Assembly: GCF_009764265.1 (NCBI RefSeq)
Contig: NZ_RWIR01000007.1
Span: forward strand, 62,001-126,000
Length of the DNA: 64,000 nt
Reading direction: 5' to 3'
DNA from: Pseudomonas sp. PB101
GTDB taxonomy: Bacteria > Pseudomonadota > Gammaproteobacteria > Pseudomonadales > Pseudomonadaceae
Position 1 is the first letter of the stretch, and each line of letters opens with the position of its first letter. Below the pieces are notes generated by a model that ran no database searches, had not been told where the DNA came from, and saw nothing but the letters and a program-made list of their open reading frames with translations. The translations under genes were made by a program, and so were the position numbers. This document shows positions 30,119 through 40,007 of the stretch, in pieces.

Positions 30119-33100
30119 TTGTCCAATGTCCCACCGCCTCTGACTTCCAGTGCGCCCACCACAGCGCCCGGCTCCCCCCTGCGCGGCACCTTGAAGGGCA
30201 CCTTGGCGACACTCGTGTTATTGCTGCTGGCCCTGCTGTTCTGGCAGTTGCTCGATCAGTTGCGCGAAACCCAGAAAAACCAGCGCCAGTACACCATCGA
30301 CTACACCGCCGACCTGGCTGGGCAAGTCAGCCTGAACATGGCACTCAACGCGCAGATCGCCCTCAACCTGTTGCCGATCGTCGAGCAACCGCAGGGCGCC
30401 GATGAACTGCAGGCCCTGCTGCGCAAGCTGCAACAGTCGCTGCCGGATCTGCGCAGCCTGGCGTTGCTCAGCCCCTCGGGAAAAGTCATCAGTGACAGCG
30501 CTGCCGACAGCGATGACAGTGACTACCTGAGTGAACTGGTCCGCCGCAGCCACTCCCAGGCGCACTACTTCAGCAACGCCACCGACGGTTCCGTGGTGCA
30601 TTTATTGTTGCATCAGGCCAGCGGCAGCTCCCGAGGCTACTGGGCCTTGCGCCTGACCCCCACCTTCTTTTCGTCCCTGACCAAGCAAATCGAGGCCGGT
30701 GGCCGCCCGATGTGGCTGGTGGAAAACCGCATCAATCATCAGATCATCAGCCGCGACGAAGCGCAGCCCGCGGTCAATCCGGGCACACTGACCGAGGACG
30801 ATATCGCCAACAGCGTGCTGACGGTTCCGTTGAGCAGCAGCGATTGGCAACTGCGTGGCTTGTTCGACCGGCAACGCGTGCTGGAGGAGCTGCTGCCGGC
30901 GTTCATTGGCAAATGCGTGTTGGGCCTGGCGTTTTCCATGCTGCCGTTCATCGCCTTGCTGAACATGCGCCGGCGTCAGCGCCAATTGAATGAAGGCCGC
31001 CGGCGTTATCAGGACATTTTCGAAGGCACTGGTGTGGCCTTGTGTGTCCTCGACATGTCCGGGCTCAAGCTTTTCTTCGACAAGACACACCTGCAGGACA
31101 GCGAACAACTGCAAGCGTGGCTGGCGATCCCGGAACAACGCCGGCAACTGCTGCAGGAGCTGCGGATCACCGAGGTCAACCAGGTCGCCCTGCAACTGCT
31201 CAATGTCGATAACGCCAACAACGCCTGGAAACTGCTGATCGACGGTAACCCGCTGGACGGCACCGCCATCGGCAACCAGGTGCTCGACGCGGTACTCAAC
31301 CAGCAGCAACAGCTTGAGCTGGAAATCAAACTGCAGGATGCCAGCGGTCGCGACCAGCACCTGTGGCTGGTGCTGCGCCTGCCGCAAACCCAGGACGACT
31401 ATAAAGCGGTGATCCTGAGCATCACCGACATCACCAGCCGCAAGCTCATCGAACTGTCCTTGCAGGAGCGCGAAGGGTTCTGGTCGGACGTGGTGCGCAC
31501 CGTGCCGGATCACCTGTATGTGCAGGATGTGATCAGTCAGCGCATGATTTTCAGCAACCACCATCTGGGCCAGACCCTGGGTTACAACCGCACCGAACTG
31601 CACCAGATGGGCGAATACTTCTGGGAAATCCTCCTGCACCCCGAAGACGCCGACTATTACCACCGCTCCCGCCAGGTCCAGCGCCAGGCCGGTTATCGCC
31701 AGTTGATGCAGTGCCAGCTGCGCTTCCGCCATCGCGACGGCCAGTGGCGACGCTTCGAGATTCGCGAGCAGGCACTGGCGCGGGACAAGGACGACCAGGT
31801 CACGCGGATCATTGGCGTGGCCAAGGACATCACCGACCAGATCGAAGCCAGCGAATCGCTGCGCGACAGCGAGCAACGCTACCGGATGCTCGCCGAGAGC
31901 ATCAGCGACGTGATCTTCTCCACGGACAGCCGCCTTAACCTCAACTACGTCAGCCCTTCGGTGCAAGCCGTGCTGGGTTACGACGCCGAGTGGATTTTCC
32001 AGAACGGCTGGCAATCGACCATCGCCAACCCGCAACAACTGACCGGCATCTACCAACTGATGGACCGCGTCAGCAAAGCGCTGGATCAGCCGGACCAGCT
32101 GGCAGTGTTACGCAGCCAGGTACAAACCCAACTGTTCCTGTTCGATTGCCTGCGGGCCGACGGGCGCAAGATCCCGATCGAACTGCGCCTGGTATTGGTC
32201 TGGGACGAGCACGGGACATTCGAAGGCGTGCTAGGCGTCGGCCGCGACATCAGCCAGCAACGCCGGGCCGAAAAAGACCTGCGCATGGCCGCCACGGTAT
32301 TCGAACATTCGACCTCGGCGATCCTGATCACCGACCCGGCCGGCTACATCGTCCAGGCCAACGAAGCCTTCAGCCGTGTCAGCGGATATGCCGTGGAGCA
32401 GGTGCTCGACCAGTTGCCGAACATGCTGACCGTCGACGACCAGCAGGAGGCCCATCTGCGCTATGTGCTCAAGCAATTGGGCCAGCACAGCACCTGGGAA
32501 GGCGAAGTCTGGCTCAGGCGCCGCAATGGCGAGCACTACCCGGCCTGGGTCGGGATCACCGCCGTGCTCGACGATGAAGGCGACCTGGCCAGTTACGTGT
32601 GCTTCTTCAGCGACATCAGCGAGCGCAAGGCCAGCGAGCAGCGGATTCACCGCCTCGCCTACTACGACGCCCTGACCCACCTGCCCAACCGCACGCTGTT
32701 CCAGGACCGCCTGCACACCGCCCTGCAATCGGCCGAACGGCAGAAGTCATGGGTGGTGCTGATGTTCCTCGATCTCGATCGCTTCAAGCCGATCAACGAC
32801 TCCCTGGGCCACGCCGCCGGCGACCGCATGCTCAAGGAGATGGCCACGCGCCTGCTCGGTTGCGTCGACGATGACGACACCGTGGCACGCATGGGCGGCG
32901 ACGAGTTCACCTTGCTCCTGCAACCGCGGGCCAACCGCGAAATCGCCCTGAACCGGGCGATTCATGTGGCCGAACAGATTCTCGCCAGCCTGGTGAAACC
33001 GTTCGTGCTCGAAGGCCGCGAGTTCTTCGTCACGGCCAGTATCGGCATCGCCCTGAGCCCGCAGGACGGCAACGAGCTCAGCCAGCTGATGAAGAACGCC

Positions 33101-33967
33101 GACACGGCGATGTACCACGCCAAGGAGCGCGGCAAGAACAACTTCCAGTTCTATCAGGCGGACATGAACGCCAGCGCCCTGGAGCGGCTGGAACTGGAAA
33201 GCGACTTGCGCCATGCCCTGGAACAGAACGAATTCGTCCTGTATTACCAGCCGCAATTCAGTGGCGATGGCAAACGTTTGACCGGCGCCGAAGCCCTGCT
33301 GCGCTGGCGCCACCCGCGTCGTGGCCTGGTGCCACCCGGGGATTTCATTCCGGTGCTCGAAGAGCTCGGCCTGGTGGTGGATGTCGGCGACTGGGTGATC
33401 AGCGAAGCCTGCCGTCAACTCAAGGCCTGGCATCAGGCCAGGGTCCGCGTGCCCAAGGTGTCGGTGAACATCTCGGCGCGGCAGTTCTCCGACGGCCAGC
33501 TCGGTACGCGCATCGCCACCATCCTCAGGGAAACCGGCCTGCCGCCGGCGTGCCTGGAGCTGGAACTCACCGAAAGTATCCTGATGCGCGAAGTCAGCGA
33601 GGCGATGCAGATCCTCGATGGCCTGAAAAACCTCGGCCTGAGCATTGCCGTCGACGACTTCGGCACCGGTTACTCATCGCTCAACTACCTCAAGCAGTTC
33701 CCGATCGACGTCCTGAAGATCGACCGCACCTTCGTCGATGGCCTGCCATCCGGCGAACAGGACGCGCAGATCGCTCGGGCGATCATCGCCATGGCCCACA
33801 GCCTCAACCTGGCGGTGATCGCCGAAGGCGTGGAGACCCATGAACAGCTGGACTTCCTGCGCGAGCACGGTTGCGACGAGGTGCAGGGCTACCTGTTCGG
33901 GCGTCCGATGCCGGCGGGGCGATTCGAAGGGCAGTTCAGCAATGATGCGCTGTTCATGTTCGACTGA
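30119..33967 (+). CDS. morA: MorA-like membrane sensor with PAS, GGDEF and EAL domains
   Basis: A 1282-residue c-di-GMP enzyme. Transmembrane segments lie at about 27-47 and 261-283, framing a periplasmic sensor. PAS-like domains begin near 295, 450, 585 and 720. The GGDEF domain (840-1005) has an intact ARMGGDEF. The EAL domain (1020-1270) has [32 protein letters not shown] and LKIDRTFV, all key residues kept. The position four to one before TVARM reads DDDD, so the RxxD inhibitory site is absent. Translation starts at TTG behind GCAGGA; no ATG is near. glyA downstream matches P. aeruginosa morA (PA4601). MorA controls motility and biofilm. Confidence 0.88.
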   Translation: MSNVPPPLTSSAPTTAPGSPLRGTLKGTLATLVLLLLALLFWQLLDQLRETQKNQRQYTIDYTADLAGQVSLNMALNAQIALNLLPIVEQPQGADELQALLRKLQQSLPDLRSLALLSPSGKVISDSAADSDDSDYLSELVRRSHSQAHYFSNATDGSVVHLLLHQASGSSRGYWALRLTPTFFSSLTKQIEAGGRPMWLVENRINHQIISRDEAQPAVNPGTLTEDDIANSVLTVPLSSSDWQLRGLFDRQRVLEELLPAFIGKCVLGLAFSMLPFIALLNMRRRQRQLNEGRRRYQDIFEGTGVALCVLDMSGLKLFFDKTHLQDSEQLQAWLAIPEQRRQLLQELRITEVNQVALQLLNVDNANNAWKLLIDGNPLDGTAIGNQVLDAVLNQQQQLELEIKLQDASGRDQHLWLVLRLPQTQDDYKAVILSITDITSRKLIELSLQEREGFWSDVVRTVPDHLYVQDVISQRMIFSNHHLGQTLGYNRTELHQMGEYFWEILLHPEDADYYHRSRQVQRQAGYRQLMQCQLRFRHRDGQWRRFEIREQALARDKDDQVTRIIGVAKDITDQIEASESLRDSEQRYRMLAESISDVIFSTDSRLNLNYVSPSVQAVLGYDAEWIFQNGWQSTIANPQQLTGIYQLMDRVSKALDQPDQLAVLRSQVQTQLFLFDCLRADGRKIPIELRLVLVWDEHGTFEGVLGVGRDISQQRRAEKDLRMAATVFEHSTSAILITDPAGYIVQANEAFSRVSGYAVEQVLDQLPNMLTVDDQQEAHLRYVLKQLGQHSTWEGEVWLRRRNGEHYPAWVGITAVLDDEGDLASYVCFFSDISERKASEQRIHRLAYYDALTHLPNRTLFQDRLHTALQSAERQKSWVVLMFLDLDRFKPINDSLGHAAGDRMLKEMATRLLGCVDDDDTVARMGGDEFTLLLQPRANREIALNRAIHVAEQILASLVKPFVLEGREFFVTASIGIALSPQDGNELSQLMKNADTAMYHAKERGKNNFQFYQADMNASALERLELESDLRHALEQNEFVLYYQPQFSGDGKRLTGAEALLRWRHPRRGLVPPGDFIPVLEELGLVVDVGDWVISEACRQLKAWHQARVRVPKVSVNISARQFSDGQLGTRIATILRETGLPPACLELELTESILMREVSEAMQILDGLKNLGLSIAVDDFGTGYSSLNYLKQFPIDVLKIDRTFVDGLPSGEQDAQIARAIIAMAHSLNLAVIAEGVETHEQLDFLREHGCDEVQGYLFGRPMPAGRFEGQFSNDALFMFD

Positions 33968-33992
33968 ATTTTTGTAGCGCCGCTACTGGCGC

Positions 33993-34088
33993 CTTCGCGA
34001 GCAGGCTCGCTCCCACAGTGGATTTACAGTGTTCACATATTTTGTGTGCACCCGAGAACCCTGTGGGAGCGAGCTTGCTCGCGATGAG
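33993..34088. repeat. REP-like pair in outward order (GAGCGAGC type)
   Basis: TTCGCGAGCAGGCTCGCTCC continuing CACAG, then CTGTGGGAGCGAGCTTGCTC continuing GCGA. As at 28007 the CACAG ends face each other. It lies between morA and glyA. Confidence 0.75.
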
Positions 34089-34217
34089 GCCGGCACGATC
34101 ACCGCTGATCCCGACATGAAGCCCACTTGTCTGCGACATGATGCCGTTTCATATGCCATCTAAAACCCATTGGGTTAGAATGCCCCCCTTTTCCGCCCCC
34201 GATCCTTGAGGACCGCC

Positions 34218-35471
34218 ATGTTCAGCCGTGATTTGACTATTGCCAAGTACGACGCCGATCTCTTTGCCGCCATGGAGCAAGAAGCTCAGCGCCAGGAAGA
34301 GCACATTGAGCTGATCGCTTCGGAAAACTACACCAGCCCTGCGGTGATGGAAGCTCAAGGCTCGGTACTGACCAACAAGTACGCCGAAGGCTACCCGGGC
34401 AAGCGCTACTACGGTGGTTGCGAGTACGTAGACGTCGTCGAGCAGCTTGCAATCGATCGTGCAAAAGAACTGTTCGGCGCCGATTACGCCAACGTTCAGC
34501 CGCACGCCGGCTCGCAAGCCAACAGCGCCGTCTACCTGGCCCTGCTGTCGGCTGGCGACACCATCCTGGGCATGAGCCTGGCCCACGGTGGTCACCTGAC
34601 CCACGGCGCCAGCGTTTCGTCCTCGGGCAAGCTGTACAACGCCATCCAGTACGGCATCGACGCCAACGGTCTGATCGACTATGACGAAGTCGAGCGCCTG
34701 GCCGTTGAGCACAAGCCAAAAATGATCGTGGCCGGTTTCTCTGCCTACTCGCAGATCCTCGACTTCCCGCGCTTCCGTGAAATCGCTGACAAGGTTGGCG
34801 CTTACCTGTTCGTCGACATGGCCCACGTGGCCGGTCTGGTCGCCGCTGGCGTCTACCCGAACCCGGTGCCTTTCGCTGACGTCGTGACCACCACCACCCA
34901 CAAGACCCTGCGCGGTCCACGTGGCGGCCTGATCCTTGCTCGCGCCAACGCCGACATCGAGAAGAAGCTGAACTCCGCGGTATTCCCGGGCGCCCAGGGC
35001 GGCCCGCTGGAGCACGTGATCGCCGCTAAAGCGATCTGCTTCAAGGAAGCGCTGCAGCCTGAGTTCAAGGCTTACCAGCAACAAGTGGTGAAAAACGCCA
35101 AAGCCATGGCTGGCGTGTTCATCGAGCGCGGTTTCGACGTGGTTTCCGGCGGTACTGAAAACCACCTGTTCCTGCTGTCGCTGATCAAGCAGGAAATCTC
35201 CGGTAAAGACGCCGATGCCGCTCTGGGCAAAGCGTTCATCACCGTGAACAAGAACTCCGTGCCAAACGACCCACGCTCCCCGTTCGTCACCTCCGGCCTG
35301 CGCTTCGGCACTCCGGCTGTGACCACTCGCGGCTTCAAGGAAGCAGAGTGCAAGGAACTGGCCGGCTGGATCTGCGACATCCTGGCCGACCTGAACAACG
35401 AAGCGGTGATCGATGCCGTTCGTGAGAAGGTCAAGGCTATCTGCAAGAAGCTGCCGGTATACGGCGCTTAA
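34218..35471 (+). CDS. glyA: Serine hydroxymethyltransferase
   Basis: Interconverts serine and glycine with tetrahydrofolate, a main source of one-carbon units. The protein has 417 residues. The PLP lysine is in [14 protein letters not shown] near residue 229. [20 protein letters not shown] and [16 protein letters not shown] are standard. I start at 34218 ([12 protein letters not shown]) after GAGGACC; four codons further upstream are open but not conserved. Confidence 0.97.
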   Translation: MFSRDLTIAKYDADLFAAMEQEAQRQEEHIELIASENYTSPAVMEAQGSVLTNKYAEGYPGKRYYGGCEYVDVVEQLAIDRAKELFGADYANVQPHAGSQANSAVYLALLSAGDTILGMSLAHGGHLTHGASVSSSGKLYNAIQYGIDANGLIDYDEVERLAVEHKPKMIVAGFSAYSQILDFPRFREIADKVGAYLFVDMAHVAGLVAAGVYPNPVPFADVVTTTTHKTLRGPRGGLILARANADIEKKLNSAVFPGAQGGPLEHVIAAKAICFKEALQPEFKAYQQQVVKNAKAMAGVFIERGFDVVSGGTENHLFLLSLIKQEISGKDADAALGKAFITVNKNSVPNDPRSPFVTSGLRFGTPAVTTRGFKEAECKELAGWICDILADLNNEAVIDAVREKVKAICKKLPVYGA

Positions 35472-35496
35472 TAAGCCCCGCTAAATCACAGTTGAG

Positions 35497-35523
35497 AAAA
35501 CCGGCACTTGTGCCGGTTTTTTT
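35497..35523 (+). terminator. Rho-independent terminator of glyA
   Basis: AAAACCGGCAC-TTG-TGCCGGTTTTTTT, 26 bases after the glyA stop. Confidence 0.9.
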
Positions 35524-35715
35524 ATGCCCGTCACTTACAACTCCAAAAACTGTAACTTCCTCACAGACAACAACACCGAATAAAACTTAAAATCTTGTAA
35601 CACACCAGAAATCCAGATTTTAAACCTTGATGATAGTCTCGCCCCTGACAAGCAACGAATAATCCGACTCGCTCACCACAAATACGAGGGTTATTCATAT
35701 ATCAAGGAAGAGATT

Positions 35716-36267
35716 ATGTTCATAGATCGAACTCAATCGTTCACCGCTCAACTTTTTGTCGATAACAAACCTATTGCCACGGCTCGAAAGGTTATAAACA
35801 AACTTCTTGAAGAACTAGACACTGGAGAAGGCTGGCACGAGTTTCATCGTAACGCTCGCAAACACGACCCACTGGAACTGAGCTACAGCGAAGGTGTAAC
35901 ACCCGAAACTTTCTACTTCGCCTATCATGACGATGTATACACCATCCGAATTAAAGGCGTTAACACTCTTTTCCAGGCAACGGCAAGCATGGAAGGTGCA
36001 ACTCGTAATTTGAGCATCTTCGAAGGAGATGATCCCACTTACTTCCGCATCATTAACAGCTCCGGCAATGTTGTAAAAATGGACGAAATTCCGGACGCAA
36101 TCAGCGAAATCTATCTTTACGCCGGCCCACAACGTCGGCCAGTTAAATCCTATTCCGGACCACCCACCTTCCCGGTTCTGACCGATAATCCAAGCCGCAT
36201 CGGGACCCCTCTGGTTTTCAAGCTAAAAATCATTGAGCGCAACCCCAGTGATGCATCTTGGTTATAA
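35716..36267 (+). CDS. Orphan protein, first of two tandem paralogues
   Basis: A 183-residue soluble protein without signal peptide or membrane segment. It shares with the next gene QSFTAQLFVDNKP, PETF.FAYHDDVYTI, TASMEG, FEGDDPTYFRIINS, GPQRR and a closing FP.LTD, so the two arose by duplication. The base composition is lower in GC than the neighbours and codon use is less biased, suggesting recent acquisition. The leader TCAAGGAAGAGAT just before ATG is repeated before the second copy. The predicted fold is mostly beta. I recognise no family. Confidence 0.8.
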   Translation: MFIDRTQSFTAQLFVDNKPIATARKVINKLLEELDTGEGWHEFHRNARKHDPLELSYSEGVTPETFYFAYHDDVYTIRIKGVNTLFQATASMEGATRNLSIFEGDDPTYFRIINSSGNVVKMDEIPDAISEIYLYAGPQRRPVKSYSGPPTFPVLTDNPSRIGTPLVFKLKIIERNPSDASWL

Positions 36268-36371
36268 GTACAAAATGCCCGCAAGCAATTGTCGGTGCAC
36301 TGCGCTCAATAAACCTCGCAAGTTATAACAGCAACAATATTAATCTCCCAATCAAGGAAGAGATAAGCGTC

Positions 36372-36911
36372 ATGCAAAACATGGATAACCAATCGTTCAC
36401 CGCTCAACTATTCGTCGATAACAAGCCGGTTGCACTAGCAGGTAAAGTCATTCGGAAAATGTTGGAGTCCCCCGACTTCAATGATGGTGAGAAGGCTATC
36501 CTCGAGAAAAAACTCGACATTTACGGAGACGTTCTTCTGAGTTACGCGGAGGACGTTGCCCCAGAAACGTTTCTTTTCGCCTACCACGACGACGTCTACA
36601 CTATCAAGATTGAAGATCGTGACGGAAACTTCAAAAACACTGCAAGTATGGAAGGCGAACAGCGTAACCTGTCGGTTTTTGAAGGTGATGACCCTACTTA
36701 CTTTCGCATCATCAACAGCCAGGGTGATAGTGCAAAACTGGACGACCTGCCAGGCGAAGTCAACAACATCCGCCTTCATACCGGTCCACAGCGTCGAGAG
36801 GTACTGATCTATGGCGAGTCCCCAAACTTTCCGATTCTCACCGACAAAGAACGACGCGGCAAACTTGTCTTCTTCGACCTGAAAATCATCAATCGCAACG
36901 TCTCGCGATAA
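36372..36911 (+). CDS. Orphan protein, second of two tandem paralogues
   Basis: A 179-residue soluble protein, clearly homologous along its whole length to the gene at 35716, though diverged between residues 25 and 60. I chose the ATG at 36372 because it lines up residue for residue with the first copy (MQNMDNQSF against MFIDRTQSF) and follows the same TCAAGGAAGAGAT leader; a longer frame from 36258 would overlap the first gene. The 104-base gap has no obvious terminator, so the pair is probably one transcript. A strong terminator follows. Function unknown. Confidence 0.8.
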   Translation: MQNMDNQSFTAQLFVDNKPVALAGKVIRKMLESPDFNDGEKAILEKKLDIYGDVLLSYAEDVAPETFLFAYHDDVYTIKIEDRDGNFKNTASMEGEQRNLSVFEGDDPTYFRIINSQGDSAKLDDLPGEVNNIRLHTGPQRREVLIYGESPNFPILTDKERRGKLVFFDLKIINRNVSR

Positions 36912-36947
36912 GATCGTCGATTGAATGCTCTGTGAGAGCATGAGCTT

Positions 36948-36977
36948 AAAAAACCGGTCAGCGATGGCCGGTTTTTT
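36948..36977 (+). terminator. Rho-independent terminator after the tandem orphan genes
   Basis: AAAAAACCGGTC-AGCGAT-GGCCGGTTTTTT, 36 bases after the stop. Confidence 0.88.
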
Positions 36978-37038
36978 CTGCCCGGGAAAAAAAATCCAGC
37001 CTCCCAAAAGGCTAAAGGTCGGGGTATCCAACCCAACT

Positions 37039-37047
37039 GGTAAGACC
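37039..37047 (+). promoter_or_regulatory. Upstream GntR/FadR-type operator candidate
   Basis: GGTAAGACC, inside ACTGGTAAGACCGGT, fits the GGTnnnACC core of FadR-subfamily sites such as PdhR and LldR operators. An identical copy lies 85 bases downstream. The likely ligand is the regulator encoded at 38571. Confidence 0.6.
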
Positions 37048-37073
37048 GGTCATGCCAATTATGCAATTTCCAC

Positions 37074-37103
37074 TTGCGATCCGCCAAAAATAGCGCCTAG
37101 ACT
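37074..37103 (+). promoter_or_regulatory. Possible promoter of the symporter gene
   Basis: TTGCGA (37074-37079), an 18-base spacer and TAGACT (37098-37103). It is centred between the two GGTAAGACC sites, about 100 bases before the start codon. Confidence 0.45.
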
Positions 37104-37123
37104 CCACCTGCACTGGACATACC

Positions 37124-37132
37124 GGTAAGACC
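37124..37132 (+). promoter_or_regulatory. Downstream GntR/FadR-type operator candidate
   Basis: Second exact copy of GGTAAGACC, in ACCGGTAAGACCACA. It would lie just after the transcription start of the promoter above, a position that normally gives repression. Confidence 0.6.
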
Positions 37133-37201
37133 ACAATAATTAAGTCCTGAAGTCGATGCGCCTCGCGCACGGCAGCCAGGACACCGACCAGGATTCCTCC
37201 C

Positions 37202-38515
37202 ATGCTCAGATGGTGCTCGCGTTCAATCTTCCTCCAAGTGGTTCTCGGACTGGTGCTCGGCATCGTCTGCGGGCTGACCCTTCCCGAATACTCCGCTCAG
37301 CTCAAACCACTCGGTGACGGTTTTATCAAGCTGATCAAAATGCTCATTGGCCTGATTGTGTTCTGCGTGGTGGTCAGCGGCATCAGTGGCGCCGGCGACC
37401 TGAAGAAGGTCGGGCGCATCGGCCTGAAATCGGTGATCTACTTTGAAATCCTGACCACCATCGCCCTGGTGATCGGCCTGGTGTTCGCCTTCAGTACTGG
37501 CATCGGCAGCGGTGCGAATATTCATCTTGAGCAGCTTTCCGCCGCCGACATGGGCGATATCGCCCAGCGCGGCCAGCACATGCACACCACCACGCAGTTC
37601 CTGATGGATTTGATTCCGACCTCGGTCATCGGCGCATTTGCCGACAACAATATCCTGCAGGTCCTGCTGTTTTCGGTGCTGTTCGGCAGTGCACTGAACC
37701 TGGTGGGCGAAGCGGCGTCGGGTATTTCGCGGCTGATCAATGAGCTGAGCCACGTGATCTTCCGCATCATGGGCATGATCGTGCGCCTGGCGCCGATCGG
37801 TGTGTTCGGCGCGATCGCCTTCACTACCAGCAAATATGGCCTGGATTCGCTGCAACACCTGGGCAGCCTGGTCGGCTTGTTCTACCTGACCTGTATAGCC
37901 TTCGTTACCCTGATTCTCGGCCTGGTGATGCGCCTCTCCGGCTTGAAGATGTGGCCGTTGCTCAAGTACCTGCGCGAAGAACTGCTCATCGTCATGGGCA
38001 CCGCTTCGTCCGACGCAGTGCTGCCACAAATCATGCGCAAGCTTGAACATCTGGGCATCGGCAGTTCGACGGTCGGCCTGGTGATCCCGACGGGCTACTC
38101 GTTCAACCTCGACGGCTTCTCGATCTACCTGACCCTGGCCATCGTGTTCATCGCCAATGCCACCGGCACGCCACTGGCCATGACCGACCTGCTGACGATC
38201 CTGTTGGTATCGTTGATCACCTCAAAAGGCGCGCATGGCATTCCAGGTTCCGCACTGGTAATCCTGGCGGCGACCCTGACGGCGATTCCGGCGATCCCGG
38301 TGGTGGGCCTGGTGCTGGTACTGGCCGTGGACTGGTTCATGGGCATTGGCCGGGCGCTGACCAACCTGATCGGCAACTGCGTCGCCACGGTGGCCATCGC
38401 ACGCTGGGAAAAGGACATCGATGTGCAACGGGCGAACAAGGTACTGTCCGGCCAGGTGGGTTATACCTTCCAGCCGCGAAAACCGGTGAGCCCGGCGCAT
38501 CAGCAGGAATTTTGA
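37202..38515 (+). CDS. Dicarboxylate/cation symporter (DctA-like)
   Basis: A 437-residue inner-membrane carrier of the DAACS family. The hallmark helical hairpin motifs are visible: GTASSDAVLPQIMRKLE (about 265-281) and PTGYSFNLDGFSIYLT (about 297-312); GAHGIPGSA and LIGNCVATVAIARWE follow. Substrates in this family are C4-dicarboxylates or acidic amino acids, taken up with protons or sodium. The order symporter, then two GntR regulators suggests control by a metabolite. It is clearly related to DctA but may be a paralogue, so I give no symbol. Confidence 0.9.
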   Translation: MLRWCSRSIFLQVVLGLVLGIVCGLTLPEYSAQLKPLGDGFIKLIKMLIGLIVFCVVVSGISGAGDLKKVGRIGLKSVIYFEILTTIALVIGLVFAFSTGIGSGANIHLEQLSAADMGDIAQRGQHMHTTTQFLMDLIPTSVIGAFADNNILQVLLFSVLFGSALNLVGEAASGISRLINELSHVIFRIMGMIVRLAPIGVFGAIAFTTSKYGLDSLQHLGSLVGLFYLTCIAFVTLILGLVMRLSGLKMWPLLKYLREELLIVMGTASSDAVLPQIMRKLEHLGIGSSTVGLVIPTGYSFNLDGFSIYLTLAIVFIANATGTPLAMTDLLTILLVSLITSKGAHGIPGSALVILAATLTAIPAIPVVGLVLVLAVDWFMGIGRALTNLIGNCVATVAIARWEKDIDVQRANKVLSGQVGYTFQPRKPVSPAHQQEF

Positions 38516-38522
38516 ATCACCG

Positions 38523-38548
38523 CCGTGCCTGCCCCCGGGCAGGCACGG
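38523..38548 (+). other. Perfect hairpin between symporter and regulator genes
   Basis: CCGTGCCTGCCC-CC-GGGCAGGCACGG, a 12-bp perfect stem, 7 bases after the symporter stop and 22 before the GntR start. It has no T run, so it more likely stabilises the upstream mRNA or dampens expression of the regulator than terminates. Confidence 0.55.
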
Positions 38549-38570
38549 CCAACAAAGGTTACAGAGGCTC

Positions 38571-39287
38571 ATGGAGCGAACAGTGATTACCACATCGACC
38601 GTTGTAAATTCAGTCGTGGAAAAACTTCGGGCCGCACTGGCCCGTGGTCAGTGGCGCTCCGGCGAAATGCTGCCGGGGCAACGCGAACTGGCCGAACAAT
38701 TGGGCATCAGTCGTCCGAGCCTGCGCGAAGCGGTGATCGTCCTGGAAACCCTCGGTCTGGTGCGTTCGATGCCGGGCAAAGGTGTGGTGGTGCTCGAAGC
38801 CAATCCCGCCGACAGCCAGGCGCATGACAACGCGGTGGCCGCCGCGAGCCTGGAAGACGTGCTGCAACTGCGCTACACCCTTGAGCCGTTTATCGTCGGC
38901 CTGGTGGCGCAGTCCATCAGCAGCAAGGAAATCGGGCAATTGCGCCTGACCCTGATGGACATGCGCGAAGCCCTGGAGGCCAATGACAGTGAGGCTGGCG
39001 TAAACGCCTACATCGCATTCCACGAAGAGCTGTTCACGCTGACATCCAACCCGATCTTCCAGAGCGTGGTGCAACAAACCAGCAATGCGCTCAAACAGAG
39101 CGCCCAAGTGTTGCGCAATTCCCCGGAGCATCTGGCTGAACGCCTGGACGAAAACGAAGCGGTGGTTCGGGCGATCCGCAGCAAGAACAGCGCCCAGGCC
39201 AGCGCCGAGATGCGCCGGCACATTTTGCGCGAAGGTCAGCGCATGGGCATCGAACTGAACATCCCGGAAGACAACTTCGGCAGTTGA
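38571..39287 (+). CDS. FadR-subfamily GntR transcriptional regulator
   Basis: A 238-residue repressor type. The N-terminal winged helix (about 12-80) has LPGQRELAEQLGISRPSLRE and GLVRSMPGKGVVV. The C-terminal FCD ligand domain has LRYTLEPFIVGLVA, FHEELF and MRRHIL, the histidines being metal ligands in this fold. It is transcribed with the upstream symporter and its subfamily recognises GGTnnnACC sites, exactly what flanks the symporter promoter. Confidence 0.9.
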   Translation: MERTVITTSTVVNSVVEKLRAALARGQWRSGEMLPGQRELAEQLGISRPSLREAVIVLETLGLVRSMPGKGVVVLEANPADSQAHDNAVAAASLEDVLQLRYTLEPFIVGLVAQSISSKEIGQLRLTLMDMREALEANDSEAGVNAYIAFHEELFTLTSNPIFQSVVQQTSNALKQSAQVLRNSPEHLAERLDENEAVVRAIRSKNSAQASAEMRRHILREGQRMGIELNIPEDNFGS

Positions 39288-39312
39288 AACCTCTTCGAAC
39301 TGGAGATTGGCC

Positions 39313-39993
39313 ATGAACAGCATCGCCTCGCCACAAACGCTCGCCACCCTGCCCGTCCGCCCGTCGGTGGATGATCTGTATTCGCGGGTCCTCGATGCCA
39401 TTTTCGAACAGCGTATCCATTCGGCCAGCCGCTTTACGGAAGAAAGCCTGGCGCAAATGTTCGGTGCCCGCCGCAGCGACGTGCGTGATGTGCTGACGCG
39501 ACTGTCCCATCAGCACATCATCCACCTTCGCGCCAACCATCGTCCGCGTGTCGCCGAACTGGATGCCGAGCAGGTCCGGCAGGCCCTGCATGCCCGGCGG
39601 CTGGCCGAGGTCATGCTGGTGCGGCTGGCGTGTCAGCGACCTTGCGCGCAAGACTTGAAGCAGCTGCGGGCGCTGCTCGATAACGAGCGTCTATGCGCCG
39701 AGCGAGGCCCGGCGATTCGTTTGTCGGGAGCGTTTCATCTGCAGTTGGCAAAAATGGCGGGGAACGCACCGCTAGCGCACTTTCTCGAGAGCCTGGTACC
39801 GCTGACTTCGTTGGCGATTGCGCAGCTTGGTCTGCAACAGAAGGATTATTGCGCGGGGCCGGTGCACATGGAGATTGTCGATGCCGTTGAACGTGGAAAC
39901 GCAGCGACAGCGGTGATGTTGATGAACCGGCATATGGATCATCTGGAACAGACACTGCTCAATACAACCCGTGAGCACTGCGCTGCCGGCTAG
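39313..39993 (+). CDS. Second GntR-family regulator (FCD type)
   Basis: A 226-residue regulator. The winged helix is visible as DLYSRVLDAIFEQRI then RFTEESLAQMFGARRSDVRD, and an FCD domain with LSGAFHLQLAKMAG and MNRHMDHLEQ. The ATG at 39313 follows GGAG by 7 bases; a TTG two codons earlier is also open. It starts 25 bases after the first GntR gene, so the two are likely cotranscribed. It is diverged from that gene, so not a recent duplicate. Confidence 0.82.
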   Translation: MNSIASPQTLATLPVRPSVDDLYSRVLDAIFEQRIHSASRFTEESLAQMFGARRSDVRDVLTRLSHQHIIHLRANHRPRVAELDAEQVRQALHARRLAEVMLVRLACQRPCAQDLKQLRALLDNERLCAERGPAIRLSGAFHLQLAKMAGNAPLAHFLESLVPLTSLAIAQLGLQQKDYCAGPVHMEIVDAVERGNAATAVMLMNRHMDHLEQTLLNTTREHCAAG

Positions 39994-40007
39994 GACGCCA
40001 CAAAACT

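Noticed and set aside
36258-36371. A 38-codon N-terminal extension of the second tandem paralogue
   Set aside because: It would overlap the first gene and is not shared with the paralogue; the ATG at 36372 aligns exactly with the first copy's start.
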